NCBI GenBank assembly: GCA_963556305.1 | Contig: OY745766.1 | Coordinates: 496,001 to 560,000 of the forward strand | Origin: Platismatia glauca | Lineage: Eukaryota; Ascomycota; Lecanoromycetes; Lecanorales; Parmeliaceae | Reading direction: 5' to 3' | Length of the DNA: 64,000 nucleotides | Shown here: positions 23,246-34,155 of the stretch, in pieces | Position numbering within the stretch: the first letter of the stretch is position 1 | Layout of the letters: every line of letters begins with the position of its first letter | Notes under the pieces: generated by a model | What the model saw: the letters and a program-made list of their open reading frames with translations, nothing else | Told to the model about the DNA's origin: nothing | Database searches by the model: none | Translations under genes and position numbers: made by a program

Positions 23246-25047
23246 TTACTCTGGTACCGGTGGGCCTTCTGTGGCTGGCTTGATGGTCTCCAATAAAGCA
23301 TGCATTGCTGGGACAGATGTGTTATCTTCTTGAGGGGCAAACACAGCTTGAAATGAGCAAATTAACGTCTCGATCATATCCCAGCGATGATGAAGAATGG
23401 AGGGGTCCTGAAGCCACTGGTAAAAGTCCGATATCGAGGGACGGTAGGGTGTGCGCATGAGACATTCACCGCGTCGCGTTGTTGACACATTCCGAGATGA
23501 AAGGTGTCAGAGAGTGCCATGAGCGCCGCTAGGACCATACACATCTCCGGGGGCGTGATATCTGGTTCTTGGAATAGCTTTATCAACACACTCTTTATAA
23601 CAGGTTCGAGTCCCCACACAAATATATCGGAGACGGGTTTACTCATATTGCCGACGACCTCAAGGTACAAGGTTACGAGGAAGAAAGGAGTTCGATGTCG
23701 AGATTTTCGGAGGACAGGAAAATTTTTCGCGTAGAAATCCACTATAATAGTCTACTACGTTGCTAATTGGGGGACTTTCCGACTTACTTATTCCTCACGA
23801 CGAGCTCCTGCTGCTCGTCGGACATCTTGCAGAAAATAGGGAACAAGCCGCCTGCAACACACTCCTGGAAATTAGTTCTAGCCTCAGAGAGTCGTAGGAT
23901 CATCTTACCAAATCAACCTCAGGGCACGCAATCGGCAAAATACTTCGGAGCTTATGATGTTGGCGTTCTAGTTCCGCCGCCAAGGTTGGTTGTTCTGCTT
24001 GACTAGGGTACGGTCTGGCATATTGTGTAGGAGACCGACGAGTCGCATCTCGACCACATCCCATGGTTCAAAAGGTCGCAATGCGCCAACCGGGAAAACA
24101 TCCATGCCGAGGGCTATCAGTATCAGGTATGAGTTCTGTAGCGGGGAGAATGCAGAGTCTGGCTCCCAATGCAACGCGATATGGTGATAAGAGGCCAAGC
24201 GGACAATCATATGCGCTAGTCTGGTCGTTTGAAATTCGACTTGAAGGACTGTCATTCCTGCAAAGAGATGCCCTTCTGCCAATTGTGGCGCTCAAAATGT
24301 GGCATCGTGCAGGACTGGAAAAGAACATTGGTCAGGTCCTTGAGGGAAGGCTTCATAGTAGCTTTGTTCAAGGAGTCCGAGACCCAGCGTTCTCAATAGG
24401 ATAACCAGCCTGGGCAGGTTTTCTCCCAGCGCCTAGATACGATCAGCATCAATTTACAGAGGAGTAGATGGGCTGCCAAACCTCGATCACCGCACGTAGA
24501 TCTTCCATCCAGATAATCAATGGGTGGCACTTGTTGCAGCGATAAGCGGGCGAAACCCCTTACTTGCAACTGTCCAAACATCTTCAATGATTAAACCCAC
24601 CCATTTGCTTAGACATCTCGGATAGGACAATGGCCCACCACGACAACTCCTTCTCTGTACGAGCCGGTCTGCTTCACTTGCCGCTATGCCGCCCTTAGAC
24701 TTGTGCCTCGAACTCGCGCAATAAACGCTGTGCGTTCGCCAGCTCGCTCCTGGGCAGCTGTGTATCCTTCCACCACACCTTATACTCGTAGGCCTTCCCC
24801 GTGGTTCTCTTACATACGACGCTTCCTCCTCCTCTTTAAGCATTGAAATTCGGGCTTTGGATTGCAGGTCAAGCGGTGAAGCAGTGGCAAAAGGAGGGCT
24901 CGCGACCGCTACCGTTCCGTCGTCGCCTTCACGGACGACCCGCACGCTTGCATAGTGGGGTATAGGAACAGCGGGAGAGGTCGGCAGGTCAAGACGTTGC
25001 GTGGGAAGATCAGGGACAGCGGGCGGATCGGGGAGGAGCGGTGGCAC
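23246..25047 (-). pseudogene. Decayed multi-exon gene with chromodomain-like segment
   Basis: Minus-strand fragments line up as one ancestral protein of about 500 residues. The N-terminal part is proline-rich (from about 25047) and contains EYKVWWKDTQLPRSEL (about 24740-24790), which resembles the end of a chromodomain. There is an in-phase intron near 24425-24475 (VIE to ALGENL) and another near 23865-23910 (PEVDL to ECVAGGLFP). Lesions include an in-frame TGA near 24290, a one-base deficit in a C run near 24005 (frame change after NMPDRT), and another near 23490 (after SDTFHL). The C-terminus (DFYQWLQDPSILHHRW to GPPVPE) ends at 23246. I do not recognise the rest. It may be an accessory gene that has degenerated. 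Confidence 0.45.
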
Positions 25048-25620
25048 TATGTCTTGGGCGCGGAGAGACCCTCTACTGACTCAGTCCTTGACCATTCCAA
25101 TTCACGTTTGACAGAGACGATGGCGGCCGTATGGTCCAAAATCACACGGCTCGCTACTGGATGGCTAGGTTGGAAAGAGGCTGATCGTTTGATTCTCAGA
25201 CTCTCGCGGATGGCAGGGTCCGTTCCCCATGACGTTCAGATTTCAAAGGAAGGTGGAGTTTCCAATGCCACCAAATTGACAGGGGACTTACGCTTTCTTG
25301 AGTCGGGTTCTCGTCAACGCGCTTCCATAGCGGCTACGCGGTCCATTTTTACATGGATTACCGTTGGAGGCGAAGGCTGGGGTGAGAGTGAGCGTCCGAT
25401 CTTTGAGCATCTATGGATGGCAAGACTGATCCCTTCTGACACGGACGAAAGCGCTTCCCATGGCTATTGGGAGAGGAATGATAATAGTGATTGGAACTTA
25501 GTACAATCATAAACAAATTGCACATCTCGTTGCCCGATCTTGATGATAGCTATGTCAGAAAGCCTTTATACCTATGGTAGACGGCCTTTTCACCCGTCCA
25601 CGGTTTTCAGGTCAATCTGC

Positions 25621-26763
25621 TCAAACATCGTGAAACCACTTATGCGAGAGAGCTTCGTCCGCTGTGAGCCTCTTCGCTGGATCAAAGTTTGTCAGACCTC
25701 CGATAAGATCCTTGAGGTCCGAGTCAAAGGGCTCCATATTCCATCGGACAAACGGTTCACGCGGGTTCTCCTTGGTGAAGCCGTCTCTAAGCGCTTCCAG
25801 CACCTGACACCAAGGGCTGTCGCCGAGGTGCCTTAATAGCGCATCGAAACTTTCCAGGTCCGCAAAATACGAAATCTGGCGTTCAAGAACATGGGCCAGT
25901 GCTAGCTCACCTTCGGGAAGCGTCTTTTCATCAATATACAAGATGACGTGCTTTAATACAGCATAGATACACTATTTCACGATATCAGTTATTATCCTTC
26001 CCCCGAGCGAGCCTTGCCTTGGTATTCTTCAACTTACCACGATACCAAAAGAGAACATGTCGGAAGATTTGTTGATACGACCTTCGGTATGAGCTTCCGG
26101 ACTGCGCCAATTCTGATTGCCTACTTGTCTACCTCGAATGTTGCTACCAGGTGCGACGTAGGCTGAGTCTTCGAGACCACCGAGACGGACCTCATCAATG
26201 ATAATTCCATGACTGGTTTGGCTCCACTGGACCAAGACGTTGTTCGGTTTGATATCTATGATATCTTAGCGGTTATCATCAAGGGAGCCAGGTGTTTGAA
26301 AGAGGTCGGGCTAACCGGTATGCACAATGTTCTGATGGTGCAGCTCAGCAAGGCCACGCAAGGTGTCTTTCAGAATCCGTTTCGTAAGTAGCAGAGGCAG
26401 ATCTTTTTGAGCCAAAGAGAGCAAATGATCTTTAAGATATTTGTAGACGAACATTGATCTATCGGGGATCGTGTCTTGCAAGAGACGCAGATAACGACTG
26501 CCATCGAGCGCCCGTTGCATATTCTGGTAGTATTCAAAGTCGGCCAGGACACTCTTGACTACGAACTGCTGATTCCCACATCTGGCACAAAATCCGTCAG
26601 CAAGTTTATCTATACTAGCAATATAGCTTGTTGGACACCCACGTTGTAAGATAGACGTGGGACGGCGGAAATTCCTTCGACTGAAGGACTTGCTCGATGA
26701 GGTAGTGTCGGCCGGATTGACCAACCAGCTTCTCATTCGTATGTATCGTGGATTGGGTTTCAT
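25621..26763 (-). CDS. Protein-kinase-like protein with altered DFG region
   Basis: Three exons, 26316-26763, 26038-26255 and 25621-25971, with introns of 60 and 66 bp, giving 338 residues. The order is: a lysine in QQFVVKSV (beta3-like), the catalytic loop VHTDIKPNNVLV formed exactly across the first intron, RSPEA (APE-like), SSDMFSFGIV, and the C-lobe end LTNFDPAKRLTADEAL.HKWF. The catalytic Asp and Asn of the HRD-type loop are present. The position of the DFG Asp reads RLGGLED, whereas relatives that I recall have LxDLED. The metal-binding Asp is therefore probably replaced by Gly. No glycine-rich loop is seen. This is an accessory-type fungal kinase-like gene with unknown substrate. It diverges from the gene at 27027. 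Confidence 0.75.
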
Positions 26764-27026
26764 GCTGCTTCAAGTCGTCGACCGACATAGTGCGAATACT
26801 TTAGGTAGATACGCGTATAAATGATCAGTCAATTTGCTCAAATCTGCACCAAAAGTCCTGGACGCCAAGACTTGTCGCTAAAATCCGGCAAGAAGGACCC
26901 TCGGACTCAGCAGCCTCCATAAGAATCCATCCATCCTTCTACAACATACTCACACGATTGGTGTTTGCTTGCTATCATTTCTGAATCATGAAAATTCTCT
27001 AACACACACACAACTATATCCCAGCC

Positions 27027-28037
27027 ATGGATTCATATCTTAATATCATTCCTCATGATCGCGGCGAGGAAATTAAAACACGTGTCAGAGAGCGAGACGG
27101 CTCTGATAGCGAAGAACGCCCCAGAAAACGTGGGAGAGCAGATACCGGTGCCCTTTTAGCACCAGAAGATGATGGACAGGAGGTGGAAGAATCCCTCAAG
27201 CCCGAAGAGGATCTAGACAAGTACGATCGTGTGCGTCTTCAGAAGGGATTGAGATACGTTAATGGGGCGGCAAAGCGAAAGTTTACTCCTCGCACTCAAG
27301 AATTCCTCAGACTTCATAAAGACGCCTACAAGGTTGCTTTGGATAACGAATCTCCAGACAAAGCTTCTCGTGCAGTTGTGCAAGCTTTGGACCAGGTATA
27401 CTACTCTGCTGCGTTTTACTTCAAGCCAGCATCGTCAGAGGACTATCAACGCTGTATGTACTTTGTCAAATTACGGCGATTAGAGCTTTTGGTGAATTAC
27501 GGTGATTACCTCAGATATGAACTGCAGGGCATTATTCGGGCGAAGCTTAAAGCAAAAGCTATCGGGGCTAGTTCTGAGGTGCAACAGGCAGCCGAGAAGC
27601 TCGGACCACGAAGTACATGGGTGGAGATCGCGGACGAATTGATCGAGGACGAATTGAATGATGTCAACCTGGATGACTTTCGAAGACATGTGCACGTCGC
27701 TTGCGGTGTTCTCGGTATAGACCCGACCCATATGTCGTGGCTTATCAAAGAGTGGGCGGAGAGAAACAGAACTTTCCACAACCAAGCCCGTCAATACATC
27801 TCCGATTGTCATTGGGGCAGCCTCGCCGAGCAAATCTGCCGCGACCTTAAAGAAATGCTTAATGTGGAACCTGATCAAGATACAGCGGCAAAGTACGAAC
27901 ATGTCTTACTTAGCATACGAACCGAGTACTTCGATGTTATAACTCAAGATGATCCTCAGCATAGGATCCCGAACGAGAAAGCCACAAAGCTGATCCGGGA
28001 GAAAATGGCGAAGGACAAGAAAAAGGCTCAGAAATGA
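27027..28037 (+). CDS. Uncharacterised 336-residue protein
   Basis: A single uninterrupted frame from ATG 27027, 264 bp from the divergent kinase-like gene. The first 65 residues are acidic with a basic cluster (RPRKRGR, about residues 32-38) that could be a nuclear localisation signal. The rest is predicted largely helical, with no cysteine-rich or catalytic pattern (RLQKGLRYVNGAAKRKF, LIEDELNDVNLDDFRRHVHV). The C-terminus is lysine-rich (KMAKDKKKAQK). I do not recognise a family. The clean frame, typical composition and divergent position support a real gene. Confidence 0.6.
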   Translation: MDSYLNIIPHDRGEEIKTRVRERDGSDSEERPRKRGRADTGALLAPEDDGQEVEESLKPEEDLDKYDRVRLQKGLRYVNGAAKRKFTPRTQEFLRLHKDAYKVALDNESPDKASRAVVQALDQVYYSAAFYFKPASSEDYQRCMYFVKLRRLELLVNYGDYLRYELQGIIRAKLKAKAIGASSEVQQAAEKLGPRSTWVEIADELIEDELNDVNLDDFRRHVHVACGVLGIDPTHMSWLIKEWAERNRTFHNQARQYISDCHWGSLAEQICRDLKEMLNVEPDQDTAAKYEHVLLSIRTEYFDVITQDDPQHRIPNEKATKLIREKMAKDKKKAQK

Positions 28038-28911
28038 TTTGAGGCGGGCTTTCAAGAACATCAACAACCCATTTAAATACCAAGTCTCACTCGCAGCTAC
28101 AGCCGCAACTTCCTACGTCTCCGCAGTCTCAGTCAGCACTAACTAAGCAATCACTAACACGAATGTCTCGATTTTCTTTGGCCTACCACAATCCTCCGTA
28201 TGCTCGACTATAGCGATATGCTCCGCATTAGACCAAAGCCACAACAGTAGCGAAGTCTCGTTCCTACTACATCGTATTACTGTACAGTGCTCATCTCCAC
28301 GATTCACAGTTTCTGTAGCCGAGCCATATCGATCTATTTCGTCGCAACCCACGGCACAACCACGCCCTCTAGCAGCTACGATGGTGCCCCTGGACTTATA
28401 CCACAGCAAATTATGGCTATTCCGGCTCCGCATACATCGCAAGCTCCTCGACGGTCTATTTAGTCTATTCAACAAAGATACATGCATAGCCACTCGATCC
28501 CATTACGGTCCTTCAAACCAGCCACTGCTTCACGAACAATCTCTGCTGCCCAAGTTCTCTACCCCTCAGCGCTTATCGAACCTCTACCGACTACGAAGAG
28601 CCGTCGGCTGATTCAATTAGCATGATGTGGAACCCCCAATTCAAACTTGTCCGCATCCTTCGTCACCGAAACCACCCAGCTAGGAAGTTCAGAACGGGCA
28701 TCTGGTACTGCAGCAGCACATTGATCTGTTCCATGACCTCTTCCTTCAGTTGATGTGCCGGCTTGCAGATGTCTGCAATAATCTGTTCTTCCTCGCTGCT
28801 ACTGTGTTTCGACAGATTATCTACAGCCGGGGTGGGCTTTGCAGCCTGGGGATCCAACGGATTCGGGTTGGCGCATCCGATCAGTCCCCTGACGACGTAC
28901 CCGGCTAGGTC
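28038..28911. other. Intergenic, no gene seen
   Basis: No supported gene. Overlapping short frames on both strands have no recognisable domains. Confidence 0.45.
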
Positions 28912-29370
28912 GTGGGTGACGGGGATGCTTCGTTCTTGCAGATACTTGATCTCGCACCAATACTCACGTTCAAGCCTACCTGGCTTCAGATTCAACGTCA
29001 GCCGGGAAATGGAAAGCAATTCAGCGATACTACAGCTGATCCAATACCTGATCAAGAATTGTCCGGGAAAATTAAGAAATACCAGGAGAGCTTCGATTCG
29101 ACATTAGCCGAAATCCAGCAGTCACACGAACACAAGACACAGGCCGCTTTACAAGAATAAGCTGATAGGTTCGAACAAGATGCTGCTAAACCCAAGTTTG
29201 ATAGGGAGATGTTGAAGGCAGATTTTGAGAAGAGAGTGAAGGCGGACAATAGAGCGGCGTAGGAAGCTAGCGGAAGAACAGCGTTCAAAGGAAGGTTGGC
29301 AGTCAGGGCTCAGGAACGCTGCAGCCGCTATCGGGGTCGCCGGCTATAAGTGTTATGGAACACCCATGAA
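28912..29370 (+). pseudogene. Relic of a charged coiled-coil protein
   Basis: One frame from about 28990 reads as highly charged helix (KIKKYQESFDSTLAEIQQ, then a TAA at about 29158, then RFEQDAAKPKFDREMLKADF). It meets a TAG near 29260, where sister frames suggest Trp. It then runs into RRKLAEEQRSKEGWQSGLRN and AAAAIGVAGYKCYG in a shifted frame. This looks like the C-terminal part of a fungal coiled-coil protein ending in a small glycine/alanine-rich hydrophobic patch. Stops and a frame change indicate decay. The family is unnamed. Confidence 0.4.
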
Positions 29371-29566
29371 ATATTGATTTCGAGGTGAGGTAAGATTGTC
29401 TACGCTTTTCAAAAGTCACAAGGTAATAAATATCAGGGACGCAGAATATATAAGCGTTCGAAGTTGCTCAAGATTGTTCGTATTGAAGTGGCGAGTTTGC
29501 TGTGAGATATAGGAAGCATGTAGGAGTTAAGAGGGTCGCTAGAGAAAGCTAAAGCTCGGCGGTCAA

Positions 29567-29941
29567 TCAGCATGCAACGACCCCTAACACTACCCAATAA
29601 ATTACAAGCTTACAATCACACAGACTTCGATTGTTGGAGCAGTTCAACAGCCGATACCCATGATGGGACCCGGTGGACTCCAAGTCTGCTCGGACTTGGG
29701 GCCCCATCCTTTTTGCATGCCTGCCTAGCGAAGTCTTGACCATCTTCCAAACGTGCTGTGCATAACGGAGTTCCTCAAAAGACAACCGACTCGGCGCCCA
29801 TTGTACCAGATACCGCTTGGCACGCTTGGCACGCAATCTTCGACCTCGGTCGGGGCGCCTTTGCAGTATTTTCTCGACTTCGCACAACTTGTCCGGGGAT
29901 TCTATCGCATGTATCTTTGAGGCAAGTGCGTCCTCAGGCAA
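29567..29941 (-). CDS. Chromo-like short frame, probably a fragment
   Basis: A 124-residue frame whose centre reads EVEKILQRR...KRYLVQWAPSRLSFEEL. This resembles the fungal chromo-like pattern (EVE.IL..R....YLV.W). The remainder has no recognised domain, and no flanking exons can be tied to it. It may be a remnant of a larger gene. It shares the general pattern of the EYKVWWKDTQLPRSEL segment near 24.76 kb but not its sequence. Confidence 0.3.
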   Translation of the reverse strand: MPEDALASKIHAIESPDKLCEVEKILQRRPDRGRRLRAKRAKRYLVQWAPSRLSFEELRYAQHVWKMVKTSLGRHAKRMGPQVRADLESTGSHHGYRLLNCSNNRSLCDCKLVIYWVVLGVVAC

Positions 29942-30694
29942 GGTCAGTGTGAGTATCGGTGTAAATGTGTCATCGGTAAGCTGAGAGGCGGATTACCCTG
30001 CCCGCGAGGCGGAAAGAGTGACAGAAATGTTTTTATCGCGGCTAGGAAACGTTGTAGAGTCATAGGCAAGGGACTCGACCCTTGGGATAGAGTCAGTGAG
30101 TTGCTAAAGACGGCATTCATGATGGCTCACCATGCTGTTCCAGCTCGTCACATCCCTCGTCTCGTTGAATGCCGCTTCTCCTCTCACAAATTCAGGCCAC
30201 CATTTGGGCATCCTAAAGACGGGGGACTGTGATACGCTGGGATGCGCATCGCAGAAAGGAGCCATTTTTCTGGAGATCTGTGTTAATAGATTAAATCACA
30301 CTAATTTTGTTGAACGTGCCTTCTGACCGCCATAATAGTCGCAGTAAGAGGTTTGTTTGAATGTGACAAAAGGTGCGTCCTCCCTGGGCGAATGAGAGTA
30401 GGAACTCAGGGCGTAGGCAGGTATTCATAAGATCCTCAAATTGACACAGGTACGCGCACATCGGTCGACCTACCTTCGATTAAGCCATCAAATGAGGGAG
30501 CGAGCAATCGATTAAGCTCGTCAGGCGCACAACTGGACGGCTGAACCTCCGTCTCGGAAGCTCGATCTTCGCGGTCAAGGCTCGTTGCTTGAAGCAGACA
30601 GGCCCATGGATAGCGGCAAAGTGCAGCAGCCACATGACTCCCTCGTTTCAACCAGCGCCAATCACGAGCGTAGCTGCGTGCACCCACTGCACAG
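29942..30694. other. Intergenic, no gene seen
   Basis: Upstream of the glycosyltransferase relic. Its lost 5' part may lie here, but no homologous frame is visible. Confidence 0.4.
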
Positions 30695-31272
30695 ATGTTC
30701 GTAGATCCGCGTCCCAGCAAGCGAACACAAATGGCCTACGGTATTGTGCGCGGGGTCAGCGAGATCTTCGTTCTCTGCGACGATGATGCATTCTGGCCTA
30801 CTACCGATCTTCTGCCTAATCTCTTGACTTGCTTCAAAAAGGTTCAAATCGGCGGCGTTGAGATTTTGCATTTTGCTCGCCTACCGCGCGATCGAGCAGC
30901 GACGGTATGGGAGAGGCACTGGCAGCGCAATGACTTCGCCGGCGCAATCTGAGCATCATGAATAGTAACGGCCTCGACGGGAGTGTGACGTGTCTGTCAG
31001 GGGAGAACGGCTGCATATGGGGCCTCGATCTTGAAAAACAAGTCGTTCAGAGTTTCACGAATGACACGTGGAGGGCAAAGAACCGGCTTCACTCTGGTGA
31101 CGATACGTTTTTATCACACGCTGGCTCTATTCCCAGGGATGGGGCGTTCAAATTCAGACGAGTCCGATGGCGAATATCGATACTATTGCTCTGCATTCAG
31201 CCGATTTCATCAAACAGCATTTGAGATAGGTGGACAAGAACTTCCCAGAGAAGCTGCATTAGATGCTTATTC
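30695..31272 (+). pseudogene. Glycosyltransferase family 2 relic
   Basis: Segments of a membrane-type GT2 protein (hyaluronan/polysaccharide synthase-like) spread over three frames. RPSKRTQMAYGIVRG and IFVLCDDDAFWPTTDLLPNL carry the DDD sugar-nucleotide motif. SILKNKSFRVS comes next in a second frame. FTNDTWRAKNRLHSGDDTFL returns to another frame. RWLYSQGWGVQIQTSP and MANIDTIALHSADF follow in a third, ending at TAG near 31225. At least three frame changes occur within 300 bp. The 5' start and the membrane segments are missing, so only the catalytic centre is left. Confidence 0.65.
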
Positions 31273-32208
31273 GGTATTCCAAAAATTTGGAGGCGAGAAA
31301 AATGCCTCCGGTTTGCTCCAGTCTGTAACCGGTACAGCTCAACCACAAGGCTACGCCAAGCCGCATTGCCTCCTCCCTCAATTGGAAAGTCACCCACACT
31401 TTATGCAGTGACCGGAGAATTGGCTATCATTGGTCTGATTTATGCCTCGGGACCTTTCTTTGCTGCAAGTGGCATCATGCTCTAAATCAACTCCTGCATC
31501 TTTCACCATCCTGCAGGATATGTTGGTCCAGGCCACTCAGCGTCCTGCTCCGACAGCATGTAGGCATCCTGCACATGGCTGTGCAGGTGCTACGTGGGAG
31601 GTATGAAAGGCTGCGTCGCAACCATGACTCCAATCTGCACAACCATTACACATGAAATGACAGTGCTCTCACAGCCCAAATTGTGTTCAAATCACAAAAC
31701 ACTAGGTGAACGGAACAACCGGATTCACGTAATACCTACTACGAACAGGTTGTGAACGAGCAGTCGATAGCAGGCGAAAGGTACGTAACTTAGGCTGTCC
31801 TTTTACCCGAGTCTGGGGTGGCTATCACGGACCGCCTCCACAAGGGAACAATCGCTACCACGTCTGAATGCAGATCGTTGTGGGGGTCTTTGCGACTTCC
31901 GTTGGTGAGAATTGATTCATCATGTAAGACTGTCAGCAGACTCAGCAGCGTAACGCCAAGGCGCTTGGTGATGCCGGTCGACGGTACGGGATCGGGGATC
32001 AAATTCGGGTGACAAGAGTTTGGAACCGACTATGAGCTGAAACTAAGCTGGATGGGGAGAAGCTTGCTGTGTGTGCTATCTTAGGAGTTAGGATTTATCT
32101 TCATTGATTGGTAGGTGGTGACTGTGGTGACATGCCGTCGATGGTTTGTAACAGCCTCAAAGATAGATCTTGGTTCACTACCAAAGAACCAGGATTGAAT
32201 AATTCCAT
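31273..32208. other. Intergenic, includes shared coding relic
   Basis: No intact gene. The right end (32135-32212) is the second copy of the DRSWFTTKEPGL relic and overlaps the 3' end of the kinase-like gene B. Confidence 0.5.
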
Positions 32209-32212
32209 TTAG
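32135..32212 (+). repeat. Second copy of the DRSWFTTKEPGL coding relic
   Basis: About 41 bp here match 13587-13625 with only a few differences, and the shared translation DRSWFTTKEPGL is unchanged. The frame ends at TAG 32210-32212. This overlaps, on the other strand, the TAA of the kinase-like gene B (32209-32211). Confidence 0.55.
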
Positions 32213-33118
32213 TTGCGAGGACGAAGCTTGCCGAGATATTCTTTGTTAGGCGTAGCTCTCACCCATGTCGGGATCTTGGAATCTTCGATCATGGTATCGA
32301 ACAGCGTCAATTCCCAGCCTATCTGCTCCACAATGTCTTTATAGTTGAAGAGACGATCGCTCAGCATGATATGTGGTGCCGTCCAAGAAGCACTGAAGTC
32401 GACCAATTTGCCGCCTATATAATTACTTTCTTTTACGTCTCGAACGAAGAGCGCCATCCTCCGCAGCGACTTCAGATCCCTGAGCATCTGGACAATCATG
32501 TTTTCGGTAAATGATGTCTGTTCTTCGATCAAATCTTTCACGATGGCCCGGAAAGACTGTCTCTCTGCCACTGGCAGGCTGTATTGCTCCGATGGTCGGT
32601 CCCACTCCGACACACCAAAAGTCTCGGAGAGAACGACTTCTTGGAGGGCGGAAACGGCGGTGAAGCCGTAGCAACGCACTGCAACTTTGCCGTTGCGCTT
32701 TCTGTCGTCGATGCGACCGTAGGCACGGCATTCCGCGTAGAACGGATCGAAGTGTGCAATGATCTTATCCTGCTGAACGTTTTGACCCCTCAGTGGGATC
32801 TCGTGCTCTGCCACGTCATAGAATTTGAACTACGTTGTTGAGCCCTTCCGTCAGCTGGCAACTTGGCTTTCGTGAATGGGACTCTAGATGGCATCTTACT
32901 ATCTTTAGAGCGTAGTGCTTGGATTCAATGATGACATCAAAAACATAACTATGAATACTTGTGCTCGCATCGCTCAGCAAGCGGACAAACTCGATGCTGC
33001 TGTCGCGATATTGAAAAGGCCGTAGCTGCGGAACATATTTGTGTGGTAAGGGTTCGTCGAAGTCGACGTCTGTTGCTGATGCCTTGTCGGAACGGCGTCT
33101 CTTTGTCGCCCTCGACAT
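32209..33118 (-). CDS. FTA2-like kinase-fold protein, copy B
   Basis: Two exons, 32900-33118 and 32209-32829, with a 70-bp GTAAGA..CGTAG intron at the same position as in copy A. The product is 279 residues, exactly the length of copy A. Conserved points are HYALKI (K72), RDVKESNY (D204, N209), LVDFS (D217) and SFRAIVKDLIEE. The N-terminus is basic (MSRATKRRRSDK) and may be nuclear. Sequence identity to copy A is moderate, so the duplication is not recent or the copies evolve quickly. The frame is intact. It diverges from the nuclease-like gene at 34156-35276. Confidence 0.75.
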
Positions 33119-34155
33119 ATTGTGTGAAATCTAGAGAGTGCGTGAAAAGCGAGGCGACCATGCTCTGGAAAGGACTTTGTTGACGGCTTTGATGAGACCT
33201 ACTTCTGATTGCGTGGTAGCACGAAACTGTCCAGTCTCATTACTATGAAACAAGTCGACTAGCGTATAGCCCCTTTTTCAATCCTAATTCCTGTACTTGT
33301 CCAATGAACGCTGAGATTTCAGTAACAAAGGGCGAAATTGGTTGATTGGATAACTACATCCATCACCGGGCTCTTCCAGCTTCATGGCTTTCCTTTACAT
33401 TTGTGCGCTAAGAAACCCGGGCCGGACCAATCTTCCTTGTCTACATCAATTTGCCGTCAAGCAGTCTGGATGCCGGCCGAGCATGCAGAATACATACCGC
33501 TGCAATGGTTCTCTAATCATATTCTTGCAACAGATGCCCTTCTTAAGTTGAGGGTTTTGACAAATGCGTATAGAAGGGACGTGTATAGAGGCGGTCGATT
33601 CGCGGCAGAATGTATTGCACCAGCTATCTATCTGACATCAATACCTTACCTAGGTAGTTCTCCTTCTGTGTATTACACGGTAAGATATTGAGATACATAC
33701 ATTAAGGTTTGAGCAAAGACACCTTGCCCAATGGGGTAACGCATTAGGCCTAATGAGGTATAGCACTTCTCTTAATGAGGTGTAGCGTAGGGCAGCAAAG
33801 TCTTGGCCAGGAATACCAAAACTTCTCCGCCTGGTGCGCAATTCCATCGATCCTTCATAAATCTGGACTTTGGAATAAGAGACTTCATTTGCCCCGTAAA
33901 CCAATAATCCATTTTCTATATTTTGAATCTCGATGTCGAGATGGCGACCCTCTAGTGTCTAATTACTATATACAAAACAACTTGACTAGCGTACTCTATT
34001 CCCTTTTTCAATCCTGATCTGTGCGCTTATACGTTAACTACGTGCCCTTGTCATCTATCTAGAGCTCATGACTCATGGCTTTGAAAACTCTGGCGTACCA
34101 CGCTGTCTACACCTTGGGCAAGTGATCTATATATCTATAATTCCACATGTTTGAG
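33119..34155. other. Divergent intergenic region of pair B
   Basis: About 1 kb between the kinase-like gene and the nuclease-like gene. No supported gene. It presumably holds both promoters. Confidence 0.45.
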
